This document shows, one piece after another, positions 10,981 through 21,853 of a stretch of 64,000 nucleotides of DNA. Numbering within the stretch: the stretch's first letter is position 1; each line of letters starts with the position of its first letter. Position numbers and translations under genes: made by a program. Below the pieces are notes generated by a model. That model made no database searches and was not told the origin of the DNA. It saw nothing but the letters and a program-made list of their open reading frames with translations. This DNA comes from Clonostachys chloroleuca (Eukaryota; Ascomycota; Sordariomycetes; Hypocreales; Bionectriaceae), in assembly GCA_037952775.1 (NCBI GenBank), contig JBANAY010000003.1, positions 7,688,001-7,752,000 on the forward strand, written 5' to 3'.

Positions 10981-12231
10981 TCATTCCATCTCAGCCTCGA
11001 TAATACTCTCCAGGGCCCTCGGATGCCTAGAGATGCTCACAATCTTAAACCCACAGTCCTTCAACAACCTTCTCCAAGCCTCCTCGGTCCTCTCCAGACC
11101 ACTTGTACAGCTCATCAGGGCCAGATCCAGCGTCGCCGCCAGGTGCGACGCGCTCTGCGCAGGCATGATGACTTCGTAGACCAACAGCTTCGAATATCCC
11201 GGCGTCATGACCTTCTTCACTTCGGCAAACATGCGCGCCACGTCCGCATCAGGCCAGTCATGCGGCACCGCGTGGAAGAAGTAGGCGCGCGCGCCGACAA
11301 TGGGCTGAGGCTGGAAGAAGTCATGGGCAAGCTTGCGGATGCGGTCGTCAAGCTTCTCCTTCCCGTGGGTGGTGACTACTTCAGGCAGGTCCTCGACGAA
11401 GAGGACGTCGGGGGAAGGTCGGGATGGTGGTTCAGCAGACGTTGGGTGTCGAGGCCTTGGGCACCGCCGACGTCGACAAAGAGAGGCTTGCTCAAGTCGG
11501 CGCCGGCTACGAGTTGCGTCGTGTCATAAACATCGGTCCAGAGCATCTTGTAATGAGTTAGTGCGGCCATGACACCTTGGAACGAACCTCCCGCCTCTGG
11601 ATGGTCCTGAACATAGGCGAAGAAGTCGCGGCCGAAGACATCGCGGTAGTTGTCAAACGTGGCGATATCGAGCGGTTCTTTATATGCGTTCTTGGCCAAA
11701 AAGCGTGGGAGGTTATTGCCACAGGGCATGGCATGGTCCATGCTAGGGACAGTCAACAACTCAATTCCATGAGTGATTCTTCGATGCTTTGTATACATAC
11801 CCCGCCTTGATAACATCGCCACCGTATGTTTCCTTGTGCCCCAAGGCTAAAGAGAAAGGGGTGGGCTTCCAGGTATCGACGCCAGCTTCATCAATGTAGT
11901 ATAGAGCGGCAATTTGCCTGAGAAACCGGCGTAAAAGGTTCGGCTCGCAGCTTGCGTTGGCCCAACCTAGCAGCTCATCCAGGGTCCTGGCCGTCCCCGG
12001 GCTCTGGTTGTCAGCCTCTGTCCATTTCGTCCAGATGCCAAGGTCCTGGATGAACTGAAGACCGGAGATCAAGCCTGAATTTTCGAACGTGATGGCCCAA
12101 GCTTGCTCAAAAGGAGTCTCCAGACGAGAGAGGAGACGTCGAGTGGCTTCTTTGGCAACGAAGCGGTCGGCCTCGGTGGCGAACTCGCTTGGCTGGATCG
12201 AGTCAAGGATGGACACAGTGTCTCGCCCCAT
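10981..12231 (-). CDS. Plant-type SAM-dependent O-methyltransferase, frameshifted as read
   Basis: Exon 1 is 12231-11801 and exon 2 is 11742-10981, with an intron donor GTATGT and acceptor CCCTAG. An N-terminal helical dimerisation domain is followed by DHAMPCGNNLPRF, the SAM site VDVGGAQG, then EDLPEVV and FFHAVPHDWPD, all as in the fungal O-methyltransferase 2 family. These enzymes methylate hydroxyls of phenolic or polyketide products. The frame breaks in the run of five C at 11410-11414 (G on the plus strand), between LLNHHPDLP and VLFVEDLP. The total of 1193 coding bases is one short of a multiple of three, and everything on either side is conserved. It is either a young pseudogene or a one-base sequence error (see findings). 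Substrate unknown. Confidence 0.85.
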
Positions 12232-13196
12232 GATCGATGGTCCTTGTATTGATGCTGTAACAGATTGCTAGGTCTGTCTCTTTTTGCTTTTTGGTTTATT
12301 CCGCCAGTGATACCCAAGCAGTTTTATACAACCTCCATGTGTTAATTGAGGATCTTAGGAGTGATCAGCGGCCTTCAATGCACTGTGAAATGAGAAGGAT
12401 TCAAGACGGCACGACTTATCCACCCAGCCAACAAGAGTGGAGTGCATATAGAGTATTTGCAGTGGAATAACTGGCACCAAGAGTGTTCCCCTTGTCCCCT
12501 TTACCAAAACTCCTATGGTGATTGTATGATCCCTGAGGGTCTGTCTTGCTTTACGGTGGATCTGATGCATCTGCAACACGTTAAATTGCTCAATGACGCA
12601 GTATATATGCAACCAGTGAAACTGTACTGATTGATTAAACTATTGCTTTTAGATGCTAGTTTCTCTGTGAAGAGCAGAATGCCACATCATCATCGCCTTT
12701 GATTACAGCAGTTTCTCTAGTACTCGTGACCAGAAGTGAACATCCTCTAGGGCCAGTATAGAAATGTACTATGTATTATGCATGAGAACAACTGGAGCAA
12801 CAACTGGAGAAAGTACCTGGTTGTAGCTTGGCGTTCTCAGGGGATGGCCTGACGAGCCACTGGTGGAGAAAGGCTGAGGAAGATCCATGAAGGGCGATCC
12901 ATGAATGGCCTCGCTGCTTTCCTAACGGGCCAAAATCCGATTGAGCGAACAGATTTCATTATAGACCTCAAGTGCTATTCCAAACATAGATCCGCTTTTC
13001 TGCCATGGATGGACTGACAAGTCATAAGCCCCCAGAACCGCGGAGATCCCGCCTTGCCCGCCTACGCCCATGCTACCGCGCGGTGCTCTGTCGGAGACAA
13101 TGACGATGAGACGGTTCATCCTCTCTGTCTGGCAACGATCAACTAGGAGTCCCGACAACCGTAATTCAACGGTGCGGCGAATGGCAAGGGCTTAAC
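12232..13196. other. Intergenic between divergent genes
   Basis: About 960 bp separate the divergently transcribed O-methyltransferase and rhodopsin-domain genes. No coding sequence is supported. It should hold both promoters. Confidence 0.5.
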
Positions 13197-14494
13197 ATGC
13201 TGGTACCATGCAAAAAACTTCTAGGCTTGGCTCTTTTGTGCTTAATCAGTTCAGTTGATTCAAGAAGTAGCAACATCACTGTTACACACGACTCGAACCC
13301 TCATTCGAATTCTCAAACTTTTAACGGTACCGACGAAACTAGCAAACCACGGCCGACTCGAACATTCAACATTATGGCTGCAGTTCCTCCGGCTCTGGTC
13401 GAAAGCCGAGCAGAGTACGCGGTCGGCTCCTTGATCCTCGTCCTACGCTGGTTCATCCGAATTAGAACACTGGGAGTTCGTGGCTGGTATTGGGATGACT
13501 GGTTCTCTGTCTCAGTCTTCGTATGGCACACCGCCTTGTTCGCCATGGTTGAATATCTTGCTGTCGTGGGAGCCCCTCTAGGCTTCACACAAGAGCAACG
13601 TGAGGTACTGTCACCGGAGGTGGCGGCGCAGCTGCGGGCCGGTGCCAAAGCCATGTATGCCTCGTTCTTCATCCTCATTAACTTTGTCTGGAGTGCAAAG
13701 GCCGTCCTCATCGTCTTCTTTATGCGACTAACGTGAGTTCTCCTCCCATCGCTGCTTATCATCGACCCGAATCATGGCAAGAGCGAGACGATTAACCTGA
13801 AAGCAGGCGCCAGACGAACATGATCATGTACATGTATGCCGTGGTAGGCATCTCGGTCGCATGCTGGGTCGCAGCTTGCATAGCTACCTTTACACACTGT
13901 CTGCCTATCGAAAGGAACTGGCAGATTCTTCCCGATCCGGGTTTCGAGTGTTCGGCCGGAGTCACGCAGAATATTGTTATTGCGACTGGGAATGTCGTTG
14001 CAGATGCTCTGCTTCTCGTTGTCCCCGTCCGCACCCTGTGGGATGTTCAAATGTCTCTTATGCGGAAAATCGGTATTACCTTCCTCCTATCACTCGGTCT
14101 TTTCGTCATGGCCATGGCTATCGCGCGATGCATACTCTCGGTCGACAACGGCCCCGGCGTGGCCCAATCGTCCGTTTGGGTCTTCCGGGAAGCCCTCGTC
14201 ACCATTTTCGCCATCAATGCTCCAATTATGACGGCTCTCTTCCGCCGTGAGACGTGGACGACACGCAGAAGCGGCACTACGGGCTCGGGATACCCTAGTC
14301 GGGGCACCGGCAGTAAATCTGGCGCCATAGCCTTGCAGAACACACCGACGATAGGGGGCTCGGGCGCTCAGGGCAATACAAGAAAGATTGGGGAGATTTA
14401 TAAGACTACGGAGTTCGAGACCAGTAGTAGAGAGAGCACAAGCAACTTGGTGGCAGAGGGAAGCTCAAAGGCTATCCCCAAGAACTTAAGATAA
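13197..14494 (+). CDS. Rhodopsin-domain (PTH11-type) integral membrane protein
   Basis: Two exons (13197-13732, 13807-14494) give 407 aa. An N-terminal signal-like segment and a short Asn/Ser/Thr-rich extracellular part precede seven hydrophobic segments. The family signatures are GWYWDDWF in the first loop and a central Cys-x-P...W...P...C-S block (HCLPIERNW..PDPGFECS) that likely forms an extracellular disulphide. Further on are DALLLVVPVRTLW and a long Ser/Gly-rich cytoplasmic tail. This is the fungal rhodopsin-like domain family that includes PTH11-like receptors. The ligand is unknown, and no CFEM cysteines are present at the N-terminus. Confidence 0.88.
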
Positions 14495-14892
14495 TTTGCC
14501 CCCTGCTGTGTTCGGCACGCACACACAAACGCCAAGATTAGAATATTTGATATGATCTATTCATGCCACAGTCTCGCTAATGAGTTTAACATACTTTGAT
14601 GGTACTTATATTTTTGTCTTCGAGGGCGTGTGCTATGGAGCTCTTTTCTTGTAGTGCTATATGGGCCATTTACCTAGTTCAAGGCTCCAACTATATCTCA
14701 TGTTGGCGTATTTTATCCCACCTACAGCGGATCTTGATTTACCTCGAAAGGGTCGATGATGCTGAGTACTGCGTGGAATTATATCGATGAGGGTCAATCA
14801 CATGGCAGTTCAACTTTGCGCCAATCGGTATACAAACTTATTGAGCCCCCATCGAGTTTGATAACAAAGTAGAAGCATGTCCCATGTAAGGC

Positions 14893-15706
14893 TTACACAA
14901 TACCCAGGCCGACTTCCTTGTCATACTTGGGATTGTGAGAGCTTCTATTGTCTGTGGCGCCTACCTCCCTGTCGGCCGACTCTCCAGACTCGTTTTCGGC
15001 CGAGTCGCGATAGATTGCGATGCGAGTGTCAACACCGACGCCAGAGGCTTGGGAGCTGAAATCTTGATGTTGAGAATCGAAACCCGACTCCATAGCAGAA
15101 GCAATCGGTCGCTGAGACTTTTGACAGCACGGGCAACGCTTGTGGGTAAAAAGGTCGGCGAGATGGTGTAGCCCGAGGAGGTCTTGCAATGTCAAGAGAC
15201 ACAGGTAAGCGTGGCAAGCCCTTAGTTTGGTTACGTTAGAAGCGATTCTATGAAATATGAAGTCCCCTCGGCATGCAGTCTTAAAGTAGATCTACTCACA
15301 GTGCAAAAAGCAAAGGGATCTCGGCATATGTTGCTAAGACGGCCTGGCCAGCATATCTCGGGACCCAGACCCATCTGACGACGAGAACTGGGAAAAATAT
15401 GGCCGTGAAGATTGCATCGAGAGCGAACAAAAACCATGCTCGACGAAAAAACGTGTCAGGTTTATCATGCGAGGGTCCAAGACGTATGGCGCCTTCTTGT
15501 TCGCCTCCTCGCTTTCCGAGTCGCAAATACGCAATGCAGATTATAGTGGAAGCAAGATGGGCAAGGACTCCGATCAAGGGGAGTCCAGAGCCAACCACAG
15601 CAGCTTCAATGGTATTCAATAGCAACGTTGGACCGAAGGCTATGACGATAACCCGACGAAGGGGATGCGCAAGTGCACGCGGAGTGTCCATAGTACTGAA
15701 GGGCAT
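14893..15706 (-). CDS. Small multi-pass membrane protein, unknown function
   Basis: Two exons (15706-15300, 15247-14893) join in frame to 253 aa. The start is the ATG of MPFSTMDTP; an upstream TTG frame is discounted. About four or five hydrophobic segments lie in residues 15-170, for example around VIVIAFGPTLLL, LAHLASTIICIAYL, FALDAIFTAIFFPVLVV and YAEIPLLFALIA. A short loop with KRCPCCQKS and a hydrophilic Ser/Asp/Glu-rich tail follow. I recognise no family. Splicing at donor GTGAGT and acceptor CATAG is well supported because the second exon stays open for 118 codons and keeps the membrane-protein character at its start. Confidence 0.65.
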
Positions 15707-16669
15707 GATAGTAAACAATGCTAGGAATGTTGGATGAACGAATTGCGTTTAAGTTGTCTCAATATGCTGAAGATAAACTGAAAACAAGATTCAGTAGTTA
15801 GAGTGAATTTTTATATAGTAATGTGAGAGGCTTTGAAATTGATGGTGCTCAATTGACCCAGCGACATTTATACTTATACATCGTGGCTGAGCCTTTCGCA
15901 GTGCCTGGGAGGATTAAATCTCCTTGTCCTTTGTGCGATCCAAACAAAACTACTTCACTGAAAGCTATGGAACTACCATACCAAATGGAGGTTTTGGGTA
16001 TCTTCCCGAGAGGCCGTTCCGGCTACTGTTGCCTGGAGTTGAGATCATCATGGAAACAGCTGCCTGGAGTATTTTGGAGCACCACGACTTAACACAGCCC
16101 CTAATGTCTGCCGATCTCAGACTTAGATACATCATCCTACGAAAAAAGATAGTGATATGCATTCGTGTTTATTCTCTCTACCAGATAGGCTCCCACTTTG
16201 AGCTCTTGGCGGGTTCTTGGCTCTATCTTGATCCCCTCTCAAGCGGCGGCAAAATAGCATTCATTAACTCAGAAGTTTCTACGTAATTGGGTACCGTGCC
16301 CGCAAATACGTTAGCAATGGCGGTGAATATCTAAACGCCTCGAAAAATTGGTTGGCAATCGGGAATGCGTGCGTAGGCCCCAGCACTGCAGAGGTACCCG
16401 GCAGGTGATGCTCATCTAACACTTTGCTCCAAGCAGTTTCTCCTGACCACCTTCATAAGTTCTTTAAATGTATAAATCATGTTTGATTAACGCGGGATAT
16501 CTGGTTGTAACCTTGATTGAACTTAGGCTACCCTTAATCTATTCGACGCACCTGGCGGCAAATTAGACAAGCAAAAAATGGTAATTCCTTTCGCGACATT
16601 GAAACAATATACAGCCTAAAATTTAACGCCTAGTCCTACCGACACATTAATCCCCCTCCTGTAGCATCC
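15707..16669. other. Intergenic, no gene recognised
   Basis: About 960 bp. A plus-strand frame at 15924-16286 has no motif and no plausible splice partners, so I do not call it. Confidence 0.5.
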
Positions 16670-18370
16670 TTAGTCATGTCCTCTGAAAGTCATTCCCCTT
16701 CTCCCAACGGCATCAGAGATATCACCTGTGATGCGCCGCAGAATGTTATCCCCAGTCTGCTTTAGCTTTTCCATCGTTGACTGTCTCGTGAGGTTCCTTC
16801 TCGGGGCTTTGTAAGAACTTGGGCCGTATTGCCTCCTATCACGAGGAAGCAGGTCTGGGGGTGGCAAGGGACGGTCGAGCCAGTGGCCCATTTTAAAGAA
16901 GTGTTCAAGAACTTCGTTTGCTGACCACCGCTCCTCTGGGTTCTTTCTTGCCATGACGTGGAGGCTCTGCAGACTCCCCGTGGTACCCCTCGCAGCCTGG
17001 ACGACATTATCGAAATGTTGGCCCATGTCCATGTCATAGGATCTGATGTTGAAAGCGAAGTCATCATCAACTTGCAGAACCATGAGCATTGTGACGTAAA
17101 GAGACCAAATGTCCGACTTCCTGCCAGCTTTTCTATCGGCGTAATGGCGCTCTGGGGCAATAAAGATTCGGTTGTACTCGTCCTTCGGATCGGCAGTGCT
17201 AAGGCCAAAGTCTGCAAGTACGAAGTCGAAACTGTGAATTGAGTTGGGGTTGTCACCCCCTTGGGTGAATAAGATGTTATGAGGCGCAATGGAGCCATGG
17301 ACGAGTTTGTGATCGTGTAGCCATTTCAAACCAAGAAGAGAGTGATACAAAGCCTTCAGACCCAAGGCATCAATGGCAGAGGGATGCAACTGTCTGTCTA
17401 CCCATGAATCAACCAGTGACTGGAGGTTGCCATCTTTGAGTTCCATGGCAATCTCAAGGCTGTTATCACACCAACCGGTCGAGGCGATGATGCTAACGAT
17501 ATGATCCTGCGGAAGTATGAGCATGATACGACGAAGAATCACACAAGCGAAAGATAACGAACGGGGTGTACTTACATGCGATATATTCCGCAACGATTCC
17601 ACGGTCTTCTCAAGCTGCAGCAAAGAGTTTCTGCTTCTGCCAAGTTTTTTTGCATCGATCTTTTTAACAGCAATCAGGCCACCAGTGAAGCCATTAGCAG
17701 CGCGGGAGACAGTTCCACACCGGTTTTTTTTAATCGTTTCAATGGCTTCCCATGTCATTTCCTGGGGCTCGGCACCTGGGGTGTAAAGCCTGGACATTGC
17801 TCGCGACTGCACCGCTGTCAATGCATCGTCTGCCCCGATCCTGTTTGTCCGGTACTCGCCACACAGGTCCAAGGTAAGGGCGCGGTGAGGAGGTTCGGGC
17901 ACAACATCATTGACATATGCTTTGACACACTTTATAACTTCAGAGGCTTTCAACTCCCATCGGATGAAGAATCTGTATCCCTGCTTGCCACACAAAAACA
18001 GCTTATCGTTGAAGCCAGGGAGTACAACGACCTGTCTTTGCGCGGTGCGAGGAAACCCAATGCTCTTTTCGCCACCGACATCGGTAGTACCGAGCCGAGA
18101 CCTGTCGATCAGAGAGATGAGGCCGTTGGCTGGATTTATTTCGAAGGAGCACTGTAGCCTTGAGATGACGGGGTCACTGATCACGACATCGCAGTTGACA
18201 TCGCGTCCAACCGTGGCCAGCGTAGTGCGCCCCCTCCGCGAATGGTCGAGTCCGATTTCAAATTCGGAACGACAATTGGACTTATGCGAAGGCCGTTTTT
18301 CGTTCATGTTATCATCAGGTTCAAGCCGAAAAAGAAGAAGAAATGAAGAGTCCTGGACACCACTAGCCAT
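16670..18370 (-). CDS. FHA-domain protein kinase-like protein with degenerate catalytic loop
   Basis: I start at the ATG of MASGVQD (18370). The frame extends to 18619 but the extra part reads like 5'UTR. Two exons (18370-17576, 17506-16670) give 543 aa. The 69-nt intron is a multiple of three without a stop, but removing it restores the usual kinase text NISHDHIVSII. An FHA domain lies at about residues 45-120 (TVGRD..CDVVISDPVISRLQCSFE), then a kinase domain with the VAIK-like Lys in IAVKKID, HGSIAPHNIL where HRDIKPxN is expected, DFGLS and IAPERH. FHA plus kinase is the Rad53/Chk2-like layout. The catalytic HRD Asp is Ser and the KP Lys is Ala, so it is probably a pseudokinase. Confidence 0.82.
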   Translation of the reverse strand: MASGVQDSSFLLLFRLEPDDNMNEKRPSHKSNCRSEFEIGLDHSRRGRTTLATVGRDVNCDVVISDPVISRLQCSFEINPANGLISLIDRSRLGTTDVGGEKSIGFPRTAQRQVVVLPGFNDKLFLCGKQGYRFFIRWELKASEVIKCVKAYVNDVVPEPPHRALTLDLCGEYRTNRIGADDALTAVQSRAMSRLYTPGAEPQEMTWEAIETIKKNRCGTVSRAANGFTGGLIAVKKIDAKKLGRSRNSLLQLEKTVESLRNISHVSTPRSLSFACVILRRIMLILPQDHIVSIIASTGWCDNSLEIAMELKDGNLQSLVDSWVDRQLHPSAIDALGLKALYHSLLGLKWLHDHKLVHGSIAPHNILFTQGGDNPNSIHSFDFVLADFGLSTADPKDEYNRIFIAPERHYADRKAGRKSDIWSLYVTMLMVLQVDDDFAFNIRSYDMDMGQHFDNVVQAARGTTGSLQSLHVMARKNPEERWSANEVLEHFFKMGHWLDRPLPPPDLLPRDRRQYGPSSYKAPRRNLTRQSTMEKLKQTGDNILRRITGDISDAVGRRGMTFRGHD

Positions 18371-19396
18371 GATAAAGGTCTTATGCAGCGCGAGACAGAG
18401 TGGACGAGGAAAATCAAGGACGTGAATGAGATGATTTGGTAGCTTGTAAAAAGGTCTCTGGAAAAAATTGCTGTTCAATCTGAAAACATGGAGAAAAGTC
18501 GGGGCGGGCGCAGCATTCTTTAATGCTCGTTGATGAACACTCGAGTAGCCCGAGTACGTGACAGCCTTGTCTCTGATACAGTCGAAGCGTCCAGACATTG
18601 TTAAAATTAGGCCCAGCAATCTGCTGCGGTAGTGTTTGAAAAGGTATCTAAATTTACACGGCGTTTATCTGAACAGTGGAGGGTATGGCCTTGCGGTAGG
18701 TCACTCATGAACAGTCGCCAACAAGATCATGGCATAAGGGCCGTGGTCACTCGCGCCATAATGCAAGGCTCTGTTTCAGGTCATGACCAACTTTGTATGC
18801 ACCAACTCTCTTGAACGCGAGGACAATGGCGCAGAGTGGTATCATGATGTGGGTTGGCGCTCATGAGGGCGTATTCCGGCGTGCATTTGGTAGCATCGCA
18901 GGCATGCGGGGGCTATTGGCCTTTGACAGGGCTGTCACATACTGATGATACTGTAGTATGGCGCTTATTATAAAACGCTCAAAGTTGGGCGGTTAGATGT
19001 GTGTTCTGGCCTATCAGTGGGGATCTCTCAAACCTGCATGCAACCTGTGGCAGGGGTTTCACGCGTCTCTCGCCTGCAGTTGGCGCTTATGCGCAAGCTC
19101 ATGCAGAAATGACAAGCCGGGCGGTTCGCTCACAAGTTACCCGGTCGATTATCCCTGGGATCTATTGATAGAATGGCGGCTCGCGCAGAGGCAATCCAGG
19201 GCGCGTAAGTGCTTTCTTGCCTTGGTTTGACTTTAATAGCCGGTGGCCCATCCTTGAGTTCTGACCAAGTCTCAGAAGTGATAATACAATAATTCTGATT
19301 CCTTCATTCCTCGATCCAATTTCATTAAACTCCCTTCTGTTATTCTTGCCATCCAATACCTAAACGATTCTTGTCTTGTTAATATCGTTATTGATT
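18371..19396. other. Intergenic between divergent genes
   Basis: About 1 kb. It includes the likely leader of the kinase-like gene (18371-18619). No coding sequence is supported in the rest. Confidence 0.5.
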
Positions 19397-20536
19397 ATGA
19401 TCATAACTCTCCAACAAGGCCTTGGCAAACTCGATGCCGATCTCGAGAGACTAAGAGGCAATCCCCAGAGGCTTGAACATGAACGCTCCAGATTCAACAA
19501 GACCCCAGAGGGAACGCCACCTCAATCCGGCGCAACTACAGTGCTCACTTGCTCACCTCCTCCCGAGGTGGAGGGGGCGGAGTGGAATCCACCCAATTTC
19601 TCTTGGGAGGCTGAAGTGAGCATGAATCGTAACGCCTCCAAACCACGCCACATGATCCACATGCTGGAGGAGATTGATAGGGAGCGCTTTCGTTCGCTCC
19701 GAAGTATTTATCAGGGCCCAGCTGAGTCCGCTCCGCTGGATGATCCTTTTAAGCTTGCCGAGATGGTCAGACTGAAGATCCGACAACGGTGGATCGACCA
19801 GGGTATCTGGCACAGTTCCTGGACCGTCGATTATCGACACCGCGATGTCGGATATGCCTGGAGGCACGAGGCTGCTTTCGAAGGTGATCCTTTCGACGAC
19901 CCGGAAAATCTGAAAACAGACGAGCAGAGGGCCATTGAGCTTGATGCATCTCGCCCTTTGAACCAGTTCCTGTATGAAGTACGCAGAGAACAGGAATGGT
20001 ATGAGGAGTGCCGCAAAGCCGGAGCGGACAACGTACCTACCACGCAAAGTGAGATTGAAAGCCGCTCGTACAACACTATCGTCCGGCGATGGAAGCACTA
20101 CCATATCTGGGACTCCAGATGGGGCCGGCTGCCTGGTCCTGCATGGAGACACGAGATGCCCTTGGAGGAGCTGGTGAGGCAAAAGCTTGAGGACAACCCC
20201 GCGCTTCAATCAATGACGAATGATGAGCGGAAAAGCTTTGATAGCAGACGGTCAAACGACTCTGACAGGGGGCCAGAGAACGAGATTGTATTCAAACCGG
20301 AGCGCGCGGAAAAGCCCAAGGAGCCACGCCGGCCTTACCCCGTTCGGAGGAGACCACAAATGCCGCCGCCGAAAAAGTCCCTTTACACCAAGTACCAAGA
20401 ATTTCGCTCAAACCTTCCAACCAAGTTTGGTTTCTACAAGACCCGAAAGATCTCTGATGAGCCAAGGGTTCCGATCTGGAGAATGAGTCTCAGGGGGTAT
20501 GAGCTTTGCTTCAACCGCACCGAGCTTTATGACTAA
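19397..20536 (+). CDS. Hypothetical protein with a repeated IW-S-W...AWRHE motif, 379 aa
   Basis: An intronless frame. The first ATG is at 19397 (MIITLQQG), and the upstream TTG is ignored. The protein is highly charged. Residues about 10-35 could form a short coiled coil. Two similar segments occur: around residues 125-160 (RQRWIDQGIWHSSW, then YAWRHE) and around 230-258 (RRWKHYHIWDSRWG, then AWRHEMP). The spacing of Trp, Ile-Trp and AWRHE is the same, which suggests an internal duplication. The C-terminus is Pro/Arg-rich with a YPVRRRPQMPPP stretch. I recognise no family, and it may be restricted to close fungal relatives. Confidence 0.6.
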   Translation: MIITLQQGLGKLDADLERLRGNPQRLEHERSRFNKTPEGTPPQSGATTVLTCSPPPEVEGAEWNPPNFSWEAEVSMNRNASKPRHMIHMLEEIDRERFRSLRSIYQGPAESAPLDDPFKLAEMVRLKIRQRWIDQGIWHSSWTVDYRHRDVGYAWRHEAAFEGDPFDDPENLKTDEQRAIELDASRPLNQFLYEVRREQEWYEECRKAGADNVPTTQSEIESRSYNTIVRRWKHYHIWDSRWGRLPGPAWRHEMPLEELVRQKLEDNPALQSMTNDERKSFDSRRSNDSDRGPENEIVFKPERAEKPKEPRRPYPVRRRPQMPPPKKSLYTKYQEFRSNLPTKFGFYKTRKISDEPRVPIWRMSLRGYELCFNRTELYD

Positions 20537-21853
20537 TTCTGATATCTGGTGGACACTTTATGTTATTTCCTTTGTTTTCTTTAGGATCTCTGACTTGGAC
20601 ATGTTGTATTTTTGATGACCGCGAGGGCCCGGGGTCCTATTGAGCCAGCTGGACCCCTTTTCCATTTTCTATAGCATCTCACTTAGCAAACAATTACCAG
20701 AACGAAATTTCGCCAGTTTTTGCATCAATGGGAAATAAACAATCTATTTGTGTCTTGTATGTAAATTGTAACTAGCGGTGACCGTCGGTCCAGTTTCGCT
20801 ACCATCTCGGACAGCATGTATTAACACCTTGGGTTCTGGAGGGTAAGCCATACGTAGCATGGGTATGCTCACGCAGTGCCTGGGACCATAAAAGAGACGA
20901 TCCCAGCCTGAGCACATCTATATCTGGCTTTCTGCTGCATTCTTTGAAGAGCAGATTAGGTAGCTCTTCAATATCTGTCTTCAGCTAAAGCACCAGTGTA
21001 GAGTTCGTTGGTTATCCCCAAGGCCTATCTTGAACCACTATTTAAACACGGCAAGGAGGTAGAGAGAGAGAACAGAACAAAAGAAAAAAAAAACCCATGC
21101 AATGTCGAAAGCTCCACGGGATATCCCAACGCTGATACCTCGTGACGTGAATCGGCTTAAATACCCTAGAGATAGATGAGAGGTGCATTTGTATTGTCGG
21201 TAATGGGAATACTGCACCTCCTGAACAGTAAGTACGCATTCTCACTATGGAAGTAGCATGGGCTTATAATTACAGAATTATCTCTCCGGATCATGGTACA
21301 TATATGTGCAATCAACCCTCATGCGTTTTGAGAAGGACACTTCTTTTCAATGATGAACTGCACTAACCGTAGACTTTCCTGAGGATTGATTTGGTAGCGT
21401 GAGAAGAGATCTGAAGATCGGAGAGGCATCAAACTCGCAAAACAGACTCAGTAACTCGCAGAAATATGAGATTATTAATTATCTTAAACCGTAATGGCAC
21501 CATGTATTGCTGACAGTTACGCTGACAGGAGCTTGGTGTCGAGGCTGGCCGATCCACTTGAAGTCCGATGGTCCACTCCAGGTCCGAGACCCGCCTGAAC
21601 GCCGAGGAGCAGCGATCTCAATTTCAAAGACGTCCTCTAAGCCAGTCTGCCTAGGAGGAGCAGAATGTGGCAAAATTGCTTGAATGATGAAACTCTTTAA
21701 GGCTGACAAATGTAATGGAGGCAATATCGGGGAGCATCATCAGTCATTTTGTTTAAGTTGACGTGGTTTCGGCTTTAGTTCAATGAGGAGCTACACCCAA
21801 CACTTCCATCTCAAACAGCTTCCTCTCAAGGTCGATATACACCCAAGTTTACG
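20537..21853. other. Intergenic, no gene recognised
   Basis: 1.3 kb, with an AG-rich tract near 21056-21092 that would be pyrimidine-rich on the minus strand. The distal end is the promoter of the lipase-like gene. Confidence 0.5.

Noticed and set aside
15924..16286. Plus-strand frame of 120 codons
   Set aside because: No motif, unusual composition and no neighbouring exon; probably chance in a 960-bp spacer.
18371..18619. N-terminal extension of 83 residues on the kinase-like protein
   Set aside because: Composition unlike the rest and no conserved feature; the ATG at 18370 is a better start. Cannot be excluded without a transcript.
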